DNA from: Candidatus Hydrogenedentes bacterium UBA2224
GTDB lineage: Bacteria > Hydrogenedentota > Hydrogenedentia > Hydrogenedentales > SLHB01
DNA length: 64,000 nucleotides
Assembly: GCA_002348185.1 (NCBI GenBank)
Contig: DDYW01000058.1
Coordinates: forward strand, 5,085 to 69,084
Direction: 5' to 3'
Shown here: positions 41,898 to 51,534 of the stretch, piece by piece
How the letters are laid out: every line of letters starts with the position of its first letter
How positions within the stretch are numbered: the stretch's first letter is position 1
Position numbers and translations under genes: made by a program
Notes under the pieces: generated by a model
What the model was told of the DNA's origin: nothing
Seen by the model: only the letters and a program-made list of their open reading frames with translations
The model's database searches: none

Positions 41898-43379
41898 TTA
41901 TCCTCTCGCCGCAACGGGTTTTGTCTGGGGCTTGAGCAGCGACCCGACCACCATGGCCGTAGCGGCAATGATGTACGTTGCGATGTTGGAGTACTCGGGA
42001 CCGACGACAACCTTGGCGAAATGCTGAGTGCTGGGCAACTGTTCCATGACAAGAAATGCGGTCGGGATGACAGCGCCGCAAATGATGGCGCCGGCCGCGC
42101 CCCAGCTATTGGCCCGTTTCCAGTAGCAGCAGGCCACCAGCAGCACCGACATGCTGGAGAGGTAAATGTTGCCGGTAACTCTGAGGTAGTCCCACAGGCT
42201 CCCCTGCAAGGGATACCACAGGCCGTACACCAGCAGAAAGACACCGATGATGGCGACGATCGAGCGGCTCACGATCAGGCCGCGCTTTTCGGACCATTGG
42301 TTTTTATGGAACGGCGCGAGAATGTCGTTGTAGATCACGCTGGACCACGTGATCATGTAGGACGCGTCAGTGGACATGTCGGCGGCCAGCATGGCGGCGA
42401 CCAGGATGCCCATCAGGCCCACGGGGGTAAGCCGGCTCAGCATCGTGGGCATGGCCAGCAAGGTGTTATCGCCGACGTCCTCGGGCTTGAGCACGGCGAG
42501 GGCCGCGATACCCCACACCACCGGAATGAGCCACCGGCACAGGAAGAACACGCTGGTGCGGGTGTACACCTGGCACCCGGTTTTCGTGTCCTTGGCGGCC
42601 AGCAAGCGCTGGATGGTGGTCTGCCAGGTCAAGACCATGGCCAGGCTGAGCAGGGCGTTGTCGGCGATGTATTTCCACCCCATATCGGGTTTGACCAGGG
42701 GGTTGAACCCGCCGGCTCCGTAGTTCTTCTGCACGGCAGCCACAAGCTCGCTCCAGCCGACATTGACCAGAATCAGAATAGTCACGGCGAGCAGGCCGCC
42801 GCTCATGACCACGAATTGCAGGAAATCCGTGACCAGCACGGACAACATGCCGCCCAGCACGGTGTAAATGGCCACAAACAAGAGAAGCGCCGTCATGGTG
42901 ATCTCGAGGTATTTCGGGTCAAACCCGCAGACGGCCACAAGGAAGTCGCCGCCGGTGCGCAGGAAGACGCCCATGTTGAGCAGGCCGCCCAGCACAATGA
43001 CGACGCCAGCCGCCCACCGGATACGCGGTCCGTAGCGCTTCTCGAACAGTTCCGGGATGGTGATTACGCCTGCATCACGCAACGGTTTCACGCAGAACCC
43101 CGTGTAGCCCACAAAGAACATGGCCAGCATCGCAAGGATGCCCGGGGTGGCGCCGGCAAACCCATTCTTGTACCCGTTCTGCGACGTGTACATGCACGTC
43201 ACGATGCCGAATTCGGTGGCCGCAAGCGACGCGATGCCGAGATACAGGTTCATCTCGCGGCCGGCAATGAGGAAATGCTCGACTTTGCCGACATACTTTC
43301 GCACCGCGATTCCCGCAATCATCGTGGCCACGATGTACAGGCCCACAATGCTCCCGTCGATCCATGAGAAGTTCGTCAT
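41898..43379 (-). CDS. Sodium:solute symporter (SSS family)
   Basis: A 493-residue transporter with about 13 hydrophobic segments. N-terminal VGLYIVATMIAGIAVRKYVG, then VEHFLIAGREMNLYLGIASLAATEFG, is the LeuT-fold opening of SSS members; AGMLAADMSTDASYMITWSS-type segment (ILVAAMLAADMSTDASYM) is the sodium-site helix. Substrate cannot be inferred; relatives carry sugars, polyols, amino acids or choline. The ATG at 43379 has AGGGGA upstream; a longer in-frame start at 43790 would run through the divergent promoter region. It is followed by a 49-residue membrane protein and is divergent from the deacetylase gene. Confidence 0.92.
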   Translation of the reverse strand: MTNFSWIDGSIVGLYIVATMIAGIAVRKYVGKVEHFLIAGREMNLYLGIASLAATEFGIVTCMYTSQNGYKNGFAGATPGILAMLAMFFVGYTGFCVKPLRDAGVITIPELFEKRYGPRIRWAAGVVIVLGGLLNMGVFLRTGGDFLVAVCGFDPKYLEITMTALLLFVAIYTVLGGMLSVLVTDFLQFVVMSGGLLAVTILILVNVGWSELVAAVQKNYGAGGFNPLVKPDMGWKYIADNALLSLAMVLTWQTTIQRLLAAKDTKTGCQVYTRTSVFFLCRWLIPVVWGIAALAVLKPEDVGDNTLLAMPTMLSRLTPVGLMGILVAAMLAADMSTDASYMITWSSVIYNDILAPFHKNQWSEKRGLIVSRSIVAIIGVFLLVYGLWYPLQGSLWDYLRVTGNIYLSSMSVLLVACCYWKRANSWGAAGAIICGAVIPTAFLVMEQLPSTQHFAKVVVGPEYSNIATYIIAATAMVVGSLLKPQTKPVAARG

Positions 43380-43752
43380 GACAATCCCCTGTGTTCTTCT
43401 GGTTCGCTGCCGTCCGTCTCGACCCAGGCCGACGGACAGGCACCCCCAAGGGTCAAAACTGGCCGCATGGTATATGTTTTGGACAGCACGGAGCAAATCC
43501 ATTGTTCCCCGTACTTCTCCGGCGCGCCGTTTGAGGCGCCGGACGTCCGCCCGCCGGATTGGCCAGGAGGGTTGACGATTTGCTAGACTGGCACCAGGAT
43601 GGCGCGGGGGACAAGACGCGTTCTCCGGACATCGAATTGGGAAAGGCGCTGAGCTTCGCCCGGGAGGCTCGGGCCGTTCAAGAAAAGCCACGCCGTCTGT
43701 GTGTTCGCGATACGGACTCTCGGACGGGTAGATGCATGGAAAGGCGAACCGT
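43380..43752. other. 373-bp divergent promoter region
   Basis: No gene. It separates the SSS symporter (minus) and the NodB-like gene (plus) and must drive both. On the plus strand a TTGACG at 43572-43577 is the best -35 candidate, with a poor -10 (CAGGAT) 17 bases on. On the minus strand an AT-rich TATACC at about 43475-43470 could be a -10 box with TTGCTC upstream (16-base spacer). No repeats seen. Confidence 0.5.
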
Positions 43753-44628
43753 ATGCAGGTCGTGCTCGGGTTTGACATGGAGACCGACATCGGGAGCTGG
43801 ACGCCCTTCTACGAGGGCATCGTCCACGGCACGCCCGTCATCCTGGACATCCTGGAACGGCGCGGGGTGACCGCCACGTTCTTCTTCACGGGCGACGGGG
43901 CGCGAAAACACCCCGAGACTGTGCGCAGTGTCCTGGACCGGGGCCACGAGATCGGCGCGCACACGCTGTTTCACGAGACCATCGGCGATTCCCTGTTTGA
44001 CATCCCGGGGATGATGCCGGTCCTGGAACATGAGGTCCCGGAACGGTTGCGCCTGTGCACCGAATGGATCGAAGACGTGGCCGGGGTACGCCCGGTATCG
44101 TTCCGGTGCCCGCGGCTTTTTGGGTCAACCGCCGTGGTCACGGCGCTCGACCGCCTGGGGTATGTGGCGGACGCGACCTATCCGATGTATTACTACCGCG
44201 AACGCTTGCGTCCCTATCATCCCAGCCGCGAGGACTGGACGCAGGAGGGCGATCTCCGAATTGTTGAGTTACCCGCGTTTGCCGATCTTTCGATGGAATC
44301 GACGGACCCGTACGGACGGGACATGGACCAGTGGCCGCTGTTCCGCACGGAAGGGGCCCACGCGCTGATGCGGCACATCGACGGATTCGCGGGGTATTGC
44401 CAGGCCCGGGCCGTCGATCCCTTCCTGTGCTTCTATTTTCATCCGTGGGAATTCCATCCGATGCCGCAGGGCGAGATTTCCTACGGCGAGGGGGCGGTTC
44501 GCCCGGACCCGTTCATCGTGAAGAACTGCGGACCGCGCGCCGCGGAGCAATTGGACCTTTTGATTGAAACGCTCCTGCAACAGGGAGCGCGGTTTTTGCA
44601 GGCCCATCAAGCAGCGAAGGAGATATGA
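43753..44628 (+). CDS. Polysaccharide deacetylase-like (NodB fold) protein
   Basis: A 291-residue cytoplasmic protein with the NodB fold. Motif 1 is GFDMETDIG (residues 6-14), where the usual Asp-Asp is Asp-x-Glu; motif 2 is GHEIGAHTLFHET, with the metal-binding HxxxH. The rest (RCPRLFGSTAVVTAL; CFYFHPWEFHPMP) continues the barrel. With only one Asp of the canonical DD, hydrolysis may be altered. It is followed one base later by the M24 protein gene, so the two are probably translated together. The start is the ATG at 43753 with GGAAAGG 8 bases upstream; an ATG at 43732 is in frame. Confidence 0.85.
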   Translation: MQVVLGFDMETDIGSWTPFYEGIVHGTPVILDILERRGVTATFFFTGDGARKHPETVRSVLDRGHEIGAHTLFHETIGDSLFDIPGMMPVLEHEVPERLRLCTEWIEDVAGVRPVSFRCPRLFGSTAVVTALDRLGYVADATYPMYYYRERLRPYHPSREDWTQEGDLRIVELPAFADLSMESTDPYGRDMDQWPLFRTEGAHALMRHIDGFAGYCQARAVDPFLCFYFHPWEFHPMPQGEISYGEGAVRPDPFIVKNCGPRAAEQLDLLIETLLQQGARFLQAHQAAKEI

Positions 44629-44629
44629 T

Positions 44630-45787
44630 ATGCAGGCGATTGCCAAGGCGGAATACAAAGAGCGGCTCGAGAAACTCCAGCGGAACATCCGGCAAGCCGG
44701 CCTCGACGCGGCCCTGGTGCATTCCAACGAGGCCGATTTCGCGAACGTGCGGTACCTGACCGAATACTGGCCGACGTTTGAGTCGGCGGGGGTGTTCGTG
44801 CCCGCGAAAGGGAAACCCGTCCTGATCATCGGCCCGGAAAGCGAGGCCTACGCTCAGGGGCGCAGCGTGGTTCCGGACATCGCGATGATGGTCGAATATC
44901 GCGAGTCGGCGGATCCGGAATACCCCGGCATTCCCGTGGCGAATTACCAGGACGTGGTGCGCAAGGCGATGGGCCGGCGCAGCCTCAAGAAACTCGGCCT
45001 CGTGGGCTTCTCGATCATGCCGCTTCCCGTGTACTTCAGCCTGCAGCGCGAGTTGCCGGGCGTCAAACTCGTGAAAGCGGACGAGACATTGACCAGCCTG
45101 CGCGCCAGCAAGAGCGCAAACGAAATCCGGTTGATGAAGAAGGCGTACCAGATCAGCGAAAAAGCGATCGAAGCCATCCTGGCCGAGATGAAGCCCGGCA
45201 TGACCGAGCTGCAGGTGATCGGCATCGCGCAACGCGAAATCTACAAGCACGGGGGCGAATACGAAGGCCATGCCCTCTACTGCTTCAGCGGCCCCGGCAC
45301 AAAGCACGCCATCTCGCGCCCGACGCACACGAAGCTCAAACGCAACGAGATCATCCAGCTCAACATCGGGGCGCGCGTCGGCGGCTATTCCTCGAGCGTC
45401 GGGCTCCCGTGCTCGATTGGCAAGCTCCCCCCGCGCAAGAAGCGCCTGGTCGAGTTCGGCCTCGAAGCCCACATCAAGACCTTCGAACTGATGCGGGGCG
45501 GCAAGCCCGCCGCCGAAGTGGTGCGCGAATACGAGGAATGGGTTGAACGCCGGGGCTTCCGGAAATACATGCTCTACGGGCCCTGCCATGGGATCGGCAT
45601 GATGGAAGTCGAGCGCCCCTGGATGGAGTCCACGTCAACCTACACGCTCCAGGAAAACATGACGTTCCAGGTCGACACGTTTTTCCAGGACAAGGATTTT
45701 GGATTGCGCTGGGAGAACGGCGCCCGCATCACGAAGACCGGCGTCGAGAAACTGTCCAAACAGTTTCAGCGCCTGGTCGAGTTGTAA
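44630..45787 (+). CDS. M24-fold protein (Xaa-Pro peptidase/creatinase-like) lacking canonical metal ligands
   Basis: A 385-residue pita-bread-fold protein: a creatinase-type N-terminal domain (1-155) and the M24 catalytic domain. In metal peptidases the ligands are D, D, H, E, E; here they are N245 (in LNIGARVGGY), S256, H320 (in CHGIG), D349 and E362. Two aspartates are gone and one glutamate is shortened, so a binuclear metal site is unlikely. Creatinase, a metal-free member, also lacks these aspartates, so a hydrolase acting on a small amidino or similar compound is possible; so is a non-enzymatic role. AAGGAGAT lies 6 bases before the ATG at 44630. Confidence 0.88.
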   Translation: MQAIAKAEYKERLEKLQRNIRQAGLDAALVHSNEADFANVRYLTEYWPTFESAGVFVPAKGKPVLIIGPESEAYAQGRSVVPDIAMMVEYRESADPEYPGIPVANYQDVVRKAMGRRSLKKLGLVGFSIMPLPVYFSLQRELPGVKLVKADETLTSLRASKSANEIRLMKKAYQISEKAIEAILAEMKPGMTELQVIGIAQREIYKHGGEYEGHALYCFSGPGTKHAISRPTHTKLKRNEIIQLNIGARVGGYSSSVGLPCSIGKLPPRKKRLVEFGLEAHIKTFELMRGGKPAAEVVREYEEWVERRGFRKYMLYGPCHGIGMMEVERPWMESTSTYTLQENMTFQVDTFFQDKDFGLRWENGARITKTGVEKLSKQFQRLVEL

Positions 45788-45928
45788 GCGGCCCGGCCCG
45801 GGGTGTCCGGCAGCCGCGGTGGACCGTGTGCCGTCAAGAAGGCGTGTCCATTTTGGGGTCGTGTCAGCAAGCATTGCCTGAATCGCAGCGTCTGATCGGG
45901 GAGCGACACCGGAAAGGGGCCAACGCAT

Positions 45929-46531
45929 ATGTTGAGGTTCGAGCGTGCCCACATCGCGCCGCTGGCGGTACTGCTGTCGGCGCTGATCCCGTTCGCGGCG
46001 TATTTTGGCTACCGCAGGAACTACGAGTTTCTTTTGTACGTGGCGGTGATCGTCTTTTTCATGGCGGTGATCGCGCTGACCAACGATCGTGTACGGTATC
46101 CCCTGCCCATTCTGTGGGGTCTTGTGGCCTGGGCCGTACTGCACCTCTGCGGCGGGGGCATCCGGGTTGGCGACGGCGTGCTGTATGGGGTCATGCTGGT
46201 GCCGCTGTCCAAAACCCTTCCGATAGTGCGGTACGACCAGTTCGTACATGTCGTCGGTTTTGGCGTGGCCACGCTCGTCATGTACCACCTGCTTCGCCCG
46301 CTTCTTCGTCCGGGGACCCGCCCGGGAACCGCGCTGTGTATTGTGGTGGCCATGGCGGGGCTGGGCGTCGGCGGTCTGAACGAGATCATTGAATTCATCG
46401 CGACCGTCCTGGTGCCCGAGACCGGCGTCGGCGGGTATCTCAACACCGCGCTCGACCTCGTCGCGGACCTCGTGGGAGCGGTCCTGGCGGTGGTCATCAT
46501 CCGCCTGGGCTGGTTTTTCCCGCCGCCCTGA
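45929..46531 (+). CDS. DUF2238/YjdF-like inner-membrane protein
   Basis: A 200-residue protein with about six hydrophobic segments. Conserved polar positions of the YjdF family are present: RYDQFVHVVGFGVATL, GGLNEIIEFIATVL and the C-terminal NTALDLVADLVGAVLAVVII. The Asp/His/Glu/Asn residues within membrane helices are typical and may bind a metal or proton, but the function is unknown. The ATG at 45929 has AAAGGGG upstream. Probably single; nothing suggests co-transcription with the minus-strand genes downstream. Confidence 0.85.
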   Translation: MLRFERAHIAPLAVLLSALIPFAAYFGYRRNYEFLLYVAVIVFFMAVIALTNDRVRYPLPILWGLVAWAVLHLCGGGIRVGDGVLYGVMLVPLSKTLPIVRYDQFVHVVGFGVATLVMYHLLRPLLRPGTRPGTALCIVVAMAGLGVGGLNEIIEFIATVLVPETGVGGYLNTALDLVADLVGAVLAVVIIRLGWFFPPP

Positions 46532-46596
46532 CGCCCGCCCGGTAGAGCTGAGCATGGCCCGTGACACGCCAGGGCCCGCCGCCCGGCCGGGCGTGT

Positions 46597-49215
46597 CTAT
46601 TCGAGAATGTCTTTGACGATGCACGTGCCTTCAGGGGTGCCATCGGACACCCACAACTCTTCCCCATGCAGGCTATCGTCGAGCACAAAGTACATGAGCT
46701 CACCGCTCGCCGTCAGGGTATGAAAGCAGGTCTTCGCGGCCTCGGCGGTCGGGAAGATATTCAGAATCGGCCCGGCCTCCGAGAGGGTCATCAGACAGAG
46801 CTCGAGCTGCCCCAGCGCTCCACGTAGGGGATGCGGCGCAATGAGGAAAACCCTGCCGGCGTCGAGCGCCGCGAGTTCCACGGGCGTCATGACGGGGTAC
46901 GCGAATCCTCTCGGTTCGAGGGGACGCAACACCACGGTGCCGCCCGCGGAGCCGTCGCTTTCGTACAACACGCGGCCCTGCTGGAGATTCTCCGCAATGA
47001 AGTAAAGCCGTTGGCCGACGGGCGTAAGGTGGGTCGGACACGAACTCGCGGGGCCGCGAAAAATGTCCGCAACCAGGGTCGCGTCACTAACCGCAGTACC
47101 GGTCTTCCAGAGTTCCGTGCCGCATTCGGGCGTGTACGCGGCGAAGTACGTGGCATCGCCCATTCTCGCCGGCTGGGTGAACGGCAGCTCGCGCCCGGGC
47201 GGAAACAGCGCGCGAACGGTCGCGGCCGGTTCCCGCAAGGTTTCAGGACCGGCTCCCCCTCCCCCACCGCGCATCGCACCGGGCCCCTGTCCTGGCAGCG
47301 TCACGAGCTGCTCGAGCTGCGCGCCGCCGGGAGATACGCCGAACAATGAAACTGAGTCCGAAGCGGTGGCGGCATAGGCGTAGACGGCGTCCTGCCAGGC
47401 AATCACGCGGTTGAACAGGAGGTCACCGGCTGAGGGCGCAACGGGCAGCGGCACGGTGCCTTCCGGGGTCCCGTCGGAAGTCCACACGCGCGTACCCGCA
47501 TCGTCATTGGCCAGAAAACACACCGATCCGGCGGCAGCCACAAGTTGGCGTGGATTGGAACTCGCCGGACCCGGCCACAGGTCGGCCACCGGCTGGGTAT
47601 GTTCGGCGGTGCCGTCGGTCACCCACAATTCGCGGCCCGTTGAGGCGCCGACGGCCGAGAAGAACGCCCGATCCCCCTGTACGGCGAAGGCGGCCGGCCC
47701 CGAATCCGCGGGCCCGGCAACGAGGTCGTTCACCAATACCGTTCCTTCGGAGGTCCCGTCGGTCCGCCATAGCTCGGCACCGTGGGCGATGTCCCTCGCG
47801 CAAAACAGGAGGCATCCTTGGAACGGCGTCAGGTGCCGCGGTGACGATGACAGGGCCTTTTCCGCCGGCGGGGCAAAGATGTCGGCCACCAGGACCGGCC
47901 GGGCGGCCGCGCCGGCGCTCATCCACAGCTCCTCGCCGTGCTTGCCGTCATTGCAGGTGAAAAACAGATCATCCCCAAAGACCGTAAGGTTATCTGGACC
48001 GGAATCTCCGGGTCCGGGAATAATATCCATGAGCACGGTCGCATCGCCCGGGGCGCCCGTTGTGTAAAAGACTTCTTCACCGAACGCCTGTGAGTCGCTG
48101 CAGAAGAAAACCTTGTCCTTGAAGCTCACAATGGACCACACGGCGCCGGAGCCGGAGACCGGGACGATCTCGGACACCCGCCACGTTCCCGCGTCGGTAC
48201 CGTTGCTTCGCCACAGTTCGATGCCGGACGCGCCATCGGTTGCCGCGAAGTAGACCGCGTCGCCGCCCTGGGCAAAATAATGCGGATCGCTGCCTCCCTT
48301 TCCCGGGAGAATGTCTTTAACCAGGTACGTGCCCTCGGGGGAACCGTCCGTAACCCACAATTCCAGACCGTGGTCCCCGTCATCGGCCTCAAAAAACACG
48401 CGCTGCCCGGTGGAGAAGAAGTTGCGGGGATTGGACCCCTCGAGGCCGGGCATAATGTCCGCTATCAGCGCGATGCTGTCCGGAGCGCCGTCGCAGACAT
48501 AAAGCTCAAAGCCACACTCGGGATGAACCATCGAGAATATGGCCCGATCCCCCAACGAGACAATCTCTCCAATATTGATGGTTCGTTCCAGCAGAACCAC
48601 GGTGCCCTCCGCGGTACCGTCGGAAATCCAGAGCTGGTTCTGGGAGGAGAAGAGCAGGGCGCCGCTGTTGAGCGCCGCGTACGCGTTCTCGGTCCACGTG
48701 CCGGCCCGCTTTACGAGTTCCAGCGTCAGCGAGTTCAGGTTCACCGCCCACAGCGTGCACGCGGTGCCGTTGGTGCCCACAAGGGCCAGGAGACGGCCGG
48801 GCGACGGGCTGACCAGGGCCGCCGGCGAGGATTTGGGTCCCGGCGTTATGTCCGCGAGTTGCCTGGGAGGACCGCCAGCCGGCTTGAAGAACCATGGTTC
48901 GGTACCGGACGCGGACGTCGTTGCGGCGAATATCACGTTGCCTTGCATGGCATGGAACTGCTCGGGCGAGGACGATCCCGGCCCCGGTTCGATATCGGCC
49001 ACCATCCGGGGGTGATGCTGGTGGTCGACCGCCCAGAGTTCCCGGCCATGAACGCCGTCGTCCGCCGAGAAATACAGTACGTCCTCAATCACAGTGAGCT
49101 TTTGAGGCATCGACGAAGGGCTGGAAAGTTCTGCCGCGCGGGCAGTTGTCCCGGCGATGAGCAGCCATCCCGCCCATGCAAATACCCTGCCCGCTCCGTT
49201 CCGAACAGGTCTCAT
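46597..49215 (-). CDS. Secreted ELWxxDGT-repeat beta-propeller-like protein
   Basis: An 872-residue exported protein. The signal peptide (VFAWAGWLLIAGTTARAAE) is followed by about 14 imperfect repeats of roughly 50-60 residues with the motif ELWVTDGSPEGT or variants (LWISDGTAEGT, AELWRTDGTSEGT, TRVWTSDGTPEGT, EELWVSDGTPEGT). Several repeats also carry SADDGVHGRELW-like turns, which resemble calcium-binding loops. Such repeats build beta-propellers or extended surface proteins. A glycine-rich linker is present about two thirds along. It is encoded 6 bp after the Ser/Thr kinase gene, so they form one operon. No sorting domain is visible at the C-terminus. Confidence 0.88.
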   Translation of the reverse strand: MRPVRNGAGRVFAWAGWLLIAGTTARAAELSSPSSMPQKLTVIEDVLYFSADDGVHGRELWAVDHQHHPRMVADIEPGPGSSSPEQFHAMQGNVIFAATTSASGTEPWFFKPAGGPPRQLADITPGPKSSPAALVSPSPGRLLALVGTNGTACTLWAVNLNSLTLELVKRAGTWTENAYAALNSGALLFSSQNQLWISDGTAEGTVVLLERTINIGEIVSLGDRAIFSMVHPECGFELYVCDGAPDSIALIADIMPGLEGSNPRNFFSTGQRVFFEADDGDHGLELWVTDGSPEGTYLVKDILPGKGGSDPHYFAQGGDAVYFAATDGASGIELWRSNGTDAGTWRVSEIVPVSGSGAVWSIVSFKDKVFFCSDSQAFGEEVFYTTGAPGDATVLMDIIPGPGDSGPDNLTVFGDDLFFTCNDGKHGEELWMSAGAAARPVLVADIFAPPAEKALSSSPRHLTPFQGCLLFCARDIAHGAELWRTDGTSEGTVLVNDLVAGPADSGPAAFAVQGDRAFFSAVGASTGRELWVTDGTAEHTQPVADLWPGPASSNPRQLVAAAGSVCFLANDDAGTRVWTSDGTPEGTVPLPVAPSAGDLLFNRVIAWQDAVYAYAATASDSVSLFGVSPGGAQLEQLVTLPGQGPGAMRGGGGGAGPETLREPAATVRALFPPGRELPFTQPARMGDATYFAAYTPECGTELWKTGTAVSDATLVADIFRGPASSCPTHLTPVGQRLYFIAENLQQGRVLYESDGSAGGTVVLRPLEPRGFAYPVMTPVELAALDAGRVFLIAPHPLRGALGQLELCLMTLSEAGPILNIFPTAEAAKTCFHTLTASGELMYFVLDDSLHGEELWVSDGTPEGTCIVKDILE

Positions 49216-49221
49216 GGTGAT

Positions 49222-51378
49222 TCACCCCGCGCTTTCGGTTCCAAACACCAGGATGACTCCCTGGCCGGAATTGGCCGCATTGGCCGCATCCGCTGCGGAA
49301 CCGAGCAACCGCCAACGGTCCCCGGGTTTCGGAGGCGCGGGATAACCGAGATTGGCGAAGGGAATGAAGACCTCCGTCTGCACCACGCCATCGGAAACGG
49401 CGAGCCCGGTCTCCCATTCACACTGCCAGGCAACAGAACGCCCCGACGTCTCCGCGCGGCTGGCCCGAATCCCATCATTTCTATACAGAACGGACCACCG
49501 GGTCGAATACGACGCAGGGACTTCAAACCGTGTCAGCACCGTGAGCACCAGTTCCGGATCGGCTTCCGGCAGACCCATGCGCGCGCCCACGTACAGGCCC
49601 CGGGAATCGTACAGACACCACAACCGGTTTCTGTCGCCCCGGCTTGTCCGGTCGAAACCGGGGTTCAGACTCGACGACTTCCAGATGGCCTCGTCGAGGG
49701 TGCCGTCCATTGCGATCGGCCCGGCGCCTTCAGACAGGCGGAAGGCCGTCAGCTGCGGCGCGAGGCGCGCGAGGAACGCCGTTTCCACCTCCTCCCCCCA
49801 TTCCAGCCCGCGCGGCAGAATCTCGTTGTATAGAAGAGGTAAAGCGAAATCGGCCGACGCGAAACCGTCCAGGAAGTCCGTATCGGAGACGGTGCCTTTG
49901 GTCTTTCTGCAGATGAACGCCCCCGATTTGCGGACTCCGTCGAGGAGGTTGTTGAATTCCAGGGCGAGGCTGAGCTCTTCATTGGGGACGATCCATCGGC
50001 CGGTGCCGGTCACGTCGCCCTGCTGAAACACCGAGGCGGCCCGATCGGTGTAGCCTGCCCAGTGGCCTTCGATGTGCAGCGTCTCCGGGTTCTGCGTGGA
50101 AAGCTCCAGCGCCCAGATGCGGGTGCCCTCATAGGCCAGGGCCGTCCATTGCCGGGTGTTCTCGGGAGCCAGCAGGAGCATGTGCCGGGGCCAAACTTCT
50201 CCGGAAGCCGGTTCCACGGTATCAAACACGATCGAGGGCGTTGTGTCGAAAGGCAACATGGACTGGGCAGGCGTCCCCGCGCCCTCGCCGGGCCGCGCGC
50301 CGGTTCGGGCCTGCAGGGCCACTGCGAGCACGAGAATGATGAGACCGGCCGCCAGCGCAGCCACCGCCGCCACGGCCCAGGACACGCGCCTGCGCGGACG
50401 CTGCGGCGCGATCTCGGGCGGCTGGGGCACTCTCGGCAACACGCGCTGCACCACGGTAGCAACGCTGTCGAATCCCCCCGACTTCCATTCCGGCGCCGTG
50501 CCGAGCAGCGCCGCCGCCGCGGCCGCATCGGGAGGCCGGTTTTCCGGGTCGCGCTCCAGCATACAGGCGACCGCCCCGCTGAATTCCTCCGAAATGTCCT
50601 CGGCCACCTCGACAAGCGGGGGGATTCTCCGCTCCAGAATCTGTTTTACGAGGCCCATGGGCGTCTGGGCGTCGTACGGCAGCCGGGGCGCGAAAGCCTC
50701 GTACAACACCATGCCCACGGAGTACACGTCCCACGACGGGGTGGCCTCCTCGCCGTCCCACGATTCGGGCGGAGCGTAGCGCGGCGTCCCGACGAAGAGA
50801 CCCGACGTGGAGGTCATCGCCAGACTCGCGGATTGTTGTTCCGCCAGGATCTTCGCCAACCCGAAATCGGACAGCAGCGGCGTGCCGTCATTGCGGATAA
50901 GAATGTTGCTCGGCTTGACGTCGCGGTGAACGAGCCCCCGGCCATGGCAACACGCCAGCGCGGACAGCACCCCGCGGACCGATTCCAGCGTCTGCGGCCG
51001 TTTCGCGGTCTCGACCGCCAGGGCGTCGCACAGCGACCCTCCATCAATGTACGGCATGTCAATGGCCAGGGTATCGTCCATTTTTTCGAGGGAGTGAATA
51101 GGCACGATGTTGGGGTGCTGGAAATCCGCGATGGCGCGCGCTTCCTGCCGGAAACGTTTCTCGAGCTGGACGTCCTCCGTGATGCTCCGGTCCAGAACCT
51201 TCAAGGCAATCCGGCGCCCCAAAATGGTATCTTCCGCCAGATAAACGACGCCCATCCCCCCGCGTCCGACGACGGAGAGAATCCGGTATTTCCCGAACGA
51301 TGTGCCTGCTTGAAGCACTGCCGCGCTCCGCTCCGTGTTGTCTGTCCGGACACCACGCGACCCCTCTGCCGGGTTCAT
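49222..51378 (-). CDS. Transmembrane Ser/Thr protein kinase with CBM9-like extracytoplasmic domain
   Basis: About 718 residues. Residues 30-300 form a complete Hanks-type kinase: GRGGMGVVYLAED, IALKVLD (catalytic Lys), HRDVKPSNILI, DFGLA and YAPPES. One membrane segment (about 335-360, WAVAAVAALAAGLIILVLAV) leads to a roughly 350-residue outer part whose end, AMDGTLDEAIWKSSSLN with LWCLYDSRGLYVGARMG, resembles carbohydrate-binding CBM9-like beta-sandwiches. The start is uncertain: ATG at 51378 or GTG at 51420, neither with a clear SD. The exported ELWxxDGT-repeat gene follows. A receptor for an extracellular carbohydrate is plausible, but is inference. Confidence 0.88.
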   Translation of the reverse strand: MNPAEGSRGVRTDNTERSAAVLQAGTSFGKYRILSVVGRGGMGVVYLAEDTILGRRIALKVLDRSITEDVQLEKRFRQEARAIADFQHPNIVPIHSLEKMDDTLAIDMPYIDGGSLCDALAVETAKRPQTLESVRGVLSALACCHGRGLVHRDVKPSNILIRNDGTPLLSDFGLAKILAEQQSASLAMTSTSGLFVGTPRYAPPESWDGEEATPSWDVYSVGMVLYEAFAPRLPYDAQTPMGLVKQILERRIPPLVEVAEDISEEFSGAVACMLERDPENRPPDAAAAAALLGTAPEWKSGGFDSVATVVQRVLPRVPQPPEIAPQRPRRRVSWAVAAVAALAAGLIILVLAVALQARTGARPGEGAGTPAQSMLPFDTTPSIVFDTVEPASGEVWPRHMLLLAPENTRQWTALAYEGTRIWALELSTQNPETLHIEGHWAGYTDRAASVFQQGDVTGTGRWIVPNEELSLALEFNNLLDGVRKSGAFICRKTKGTVSDTDFLDGFASADFALPLLYNEILPRGLEWGEEVETAFLARLAPQLTAFRLSEGAGPIAMDGTLDEAIWKSSSLNPGFDRTSRGDRNRLWCLYDSRGLYVGARMGLPEADPELVLTVLTRFEVPASYSTRWSVLYRNDGIRASRAETSGRSVAWQCEWETGLAVSDGVVQTEVFIPFANLGYPAPPKPGDRWRLLGSAADAANAANSGQGVILVFGTESAG

Positions 51379-51483
51379 CGTATCAGCCGGGCAGCCCGTG
51401 CGGCAATGTTCTTCCAGCACCTGAACCGCCGGGGCCTGCGCAGAGAAGCGCTGCCGCCGACGAGAGCGTTCAAGACGCCGCCG

Positions 51484-51521
51484 GTGGACTTCGTGGACTT
51501 CAGGTGGACGCGGTGGACGGC
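51484..51521. repeat. Short 9-bp repeats (GTGGACNNN)
   Basis: Four units, GTGGACTTC (twice), GTGGACGCG and GTGGACGGC, with a 2-base interruption after the second. They share the GGAC core with the arrays at 14039-14083 and 20760-20939 and lie 14 bp before two hairpins. Confidence 0.65.
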
Positions 51522-51534
51522 CCCGCCGTCACGA

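Noticed and set aside
43380..43790. N-terminal extension of the SSS symporter to 630 residues
   Set aside because: The extension crosses the divergent promoter region and lacks an SD; the ATG at 43379 gives the family-typical start.
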